Shown piece by piece: positions 5,863-6,701 of a stretch of DNA of 6,701 bases (position 1 is the stretch's first letter; the number at the start of each line of letters is the position of its first letter). Both the position numbers and the translations under genes were made by a program. Origin of the DNA: Gemmatimonadota bacterium (lineage in GTDB: Bacteria; Gemmatimonadota; Gemmatimonadetes; Longimicrobiales; Gaopeijiaceae). The stretch is taken from positions 1 through 6,701 of the forward strand of contig SKVI01000395.1 of the NCBI GenBank assembly GCA_007129525.1, read 5' to 3'. The notes under the pieces are model-generated. The model was not told the origin of the DNA, searched no databases, and worked only from the letters and a program-made list of their open reading frames with translations.

Positions 5863-6701
5863 ATGCCGAACGCGCCAGCCGAAGCCCCAGTCGGTCTCGT
5901 CCCCGTCCCCCGTTCACCGGTCCGGGTCGCCGTGGCGCTGCTGGCGGGGTTCGCCCTTCTCCTGCTTCCGGCCTCACCCCACGGGGCCCAGGCCCAGGAG
6001 CGGAGCGTTACCCTGGAGGAGGCGGTGCGCGCCGCTCTGGCCGACAGCCGCGAGATCCGGGATGCCCGCCTCGAGGTGGAAGCGGCCCGGGGACAGCTCT
6101 CCGAAGCCCGGGGCTTCCTCTATCCCCGCCTGGATCTCTCGCTTCGCTACACCCGGAACGTGACCCCGCCCTCCACCTTCCTCCCCACCATCCTCTTCGA
6201 CCCGGATGCCCCCTTGGACGACCTGACGCGGATCCGGTTCGGGGCCGACAACGTCTGGACCAGCGCCCTGGTGCTGGAGCAGCCGGTGCTGGAGGCCCGC
6301 GCCATGGCAGGGCTCGGGGTGGCCACCCGGCTGGTGGACCTGCAGGAGGAGCGGCTCCGGGAGCGGGAGCACGAGGTGGCGACGAGGGTGCGGACCCTTT
6401 ACTACGACCTTCTCCTGGCCCGGGAAGAGGAGCGGCTCATGGCCAACTCCCTGGCGCGGGTGCGGAGCTCGTTGGCCCAGACCCGGGCTCTCCAGGAGGA
6501 CGGGCTGGCCTCGGAGTACGAGGTGCTCCGCCTCGAGGTGGAGGCAGCCAACCTGGAGCCCGTCGTGGATCGGGCCCGGAACGCCCAGCGGGAGGCCGCT
6601 CGGGAGCTCTCGGTGGCCATGGGCGGTAGGGCGTTGGAAGACGAGATCGAGGCGGTGGGCTCGCTGGCCGAGATGGACCTGGCCGACCTCGCCGCCAACA
6701 C
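5863..6701 (+). CDS. TolC-family outer-membrane efflux protein, 3' end outside window
   Basis: Partial: 279 complete codons, open to the right edge with no stop. It should form the trimeric outer-membrane and periplasmic tunnel through which the pump discharges. A signal peptide is clear: Arg17 and Arg21, hydrophobic core 22-35, and likely cleavage after AQA (42-44). The mature part starts with a classic OEP repeat: VTLEEAVRAAL (49-59), helix to about 84, then YPRLDLSLRYTRN (87-99) entering the first beta-strands, with VLEQPVLEAR (137-146) leading back into the helices. YYDLLLAREEERL (180-192) and GLASEYEVLRLEVEAAN (214-230) are the conserved helix and periplasmic-tip motifs. A full family member is about 420-480 residues, so roughly the second structural repeat is missing. 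ATG 5803 would add 20 residues without an obvious purpose; 5863 is preferred for its ribosome site. The frame is continuous with no break. Confidence 0.92.
   Translation, partial: MPNAPAEAPVGLVPVPRSPVRVAVALLAGFALLLLPASPHGAQAQERSVTLEEAVRAALADSREIRDARLEVEAARGQLSEARGFLYPRLDLSLRYTRNVTPPSTFLPTILFDPDAPLDDLTRIRFGADNVWTSALVLEQPVLEARAMAGLGVATRLVDLQEERLREREHEVATRVRTLYYDLLLAREEERLMANSLARVRSSLAQTRALQEDGLASEYEVLRLEVEAANLEPVVDRARNAQREAARELSVAMGGRALEDEIEAVGSLAEMDLADLAAN

Overview
The window is about 70% G+C and carries one complete transcription unit in the making, all on the + strand: a TetR-family repressor, an ABC ATPase, an ABC permease of the FtsX/MacB superfamily, a membrane-fusion (periplasmic adaptor) protein and the first 279 codons of a TolC-family outer-membrane channel that runs off the right edge. 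The adaptor and the outer-membrane factor mean a Gram-negative (two-membrane) host. Base composition and protein style resemble Gemmatimonadota, Acidobacteriota or high-GC Proteobacteria; I cannot place it more precisely from sequence alone.

Layout. Positions 1 to about 390 hold no convincing gene; the stretch is G-rich on the + strand, with one strong GC hairpin (120-135) and a run of G-tracts (353-387). A sigma70-like promoter (393-422) follows, overlapped by a compact cluster of inverted repeats built from the half-site CGTAT/ATACG (409-432), the best candidate for the operator of the regulator encoded just downstream. The regulator (485-1405) overlaps the ATPase (1402-2109) by 4 bp (ATGA), the permease (2121-4520) follows after 11 bp, the adaptor (4589-5806) after a 68-bp gap containing three copies of an 18-bp tandem repeat, and the outer-membrane factor starts at 5863 behind a very strong Shine-Dalgarno.

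Together the genes encode a self-contained tripartite efflux or export machine: cytoplasmic ATPase plus inner-membrane permease, a periplasmic adaptor that bridges to an outer-membrane tunnel, and a local repressor that probably senses the exported compound and shuts off its own operon. It resembles MacAB-TolC and DevBCA, with two differences: the permease is a single ~800-residue chain with two FtsX modules (about 8 membrane spans) instead of a 4-span homodimer, and a ligand-sensing repressor is translationally coupled to the ATPase. The adaptor keeps the R-x3-L-x6-S pattern at its coiled-coil tip that AcrA/MacA use to dock on TolC. No wholly new system is evident. The noteworthy items are the three-half-site operator, the intergenic tandem repeat, the pseudo-dimeric permease within a tripartite pump, and the long disordered ends of the repressor. 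The substrate cannot be read from the sequence.
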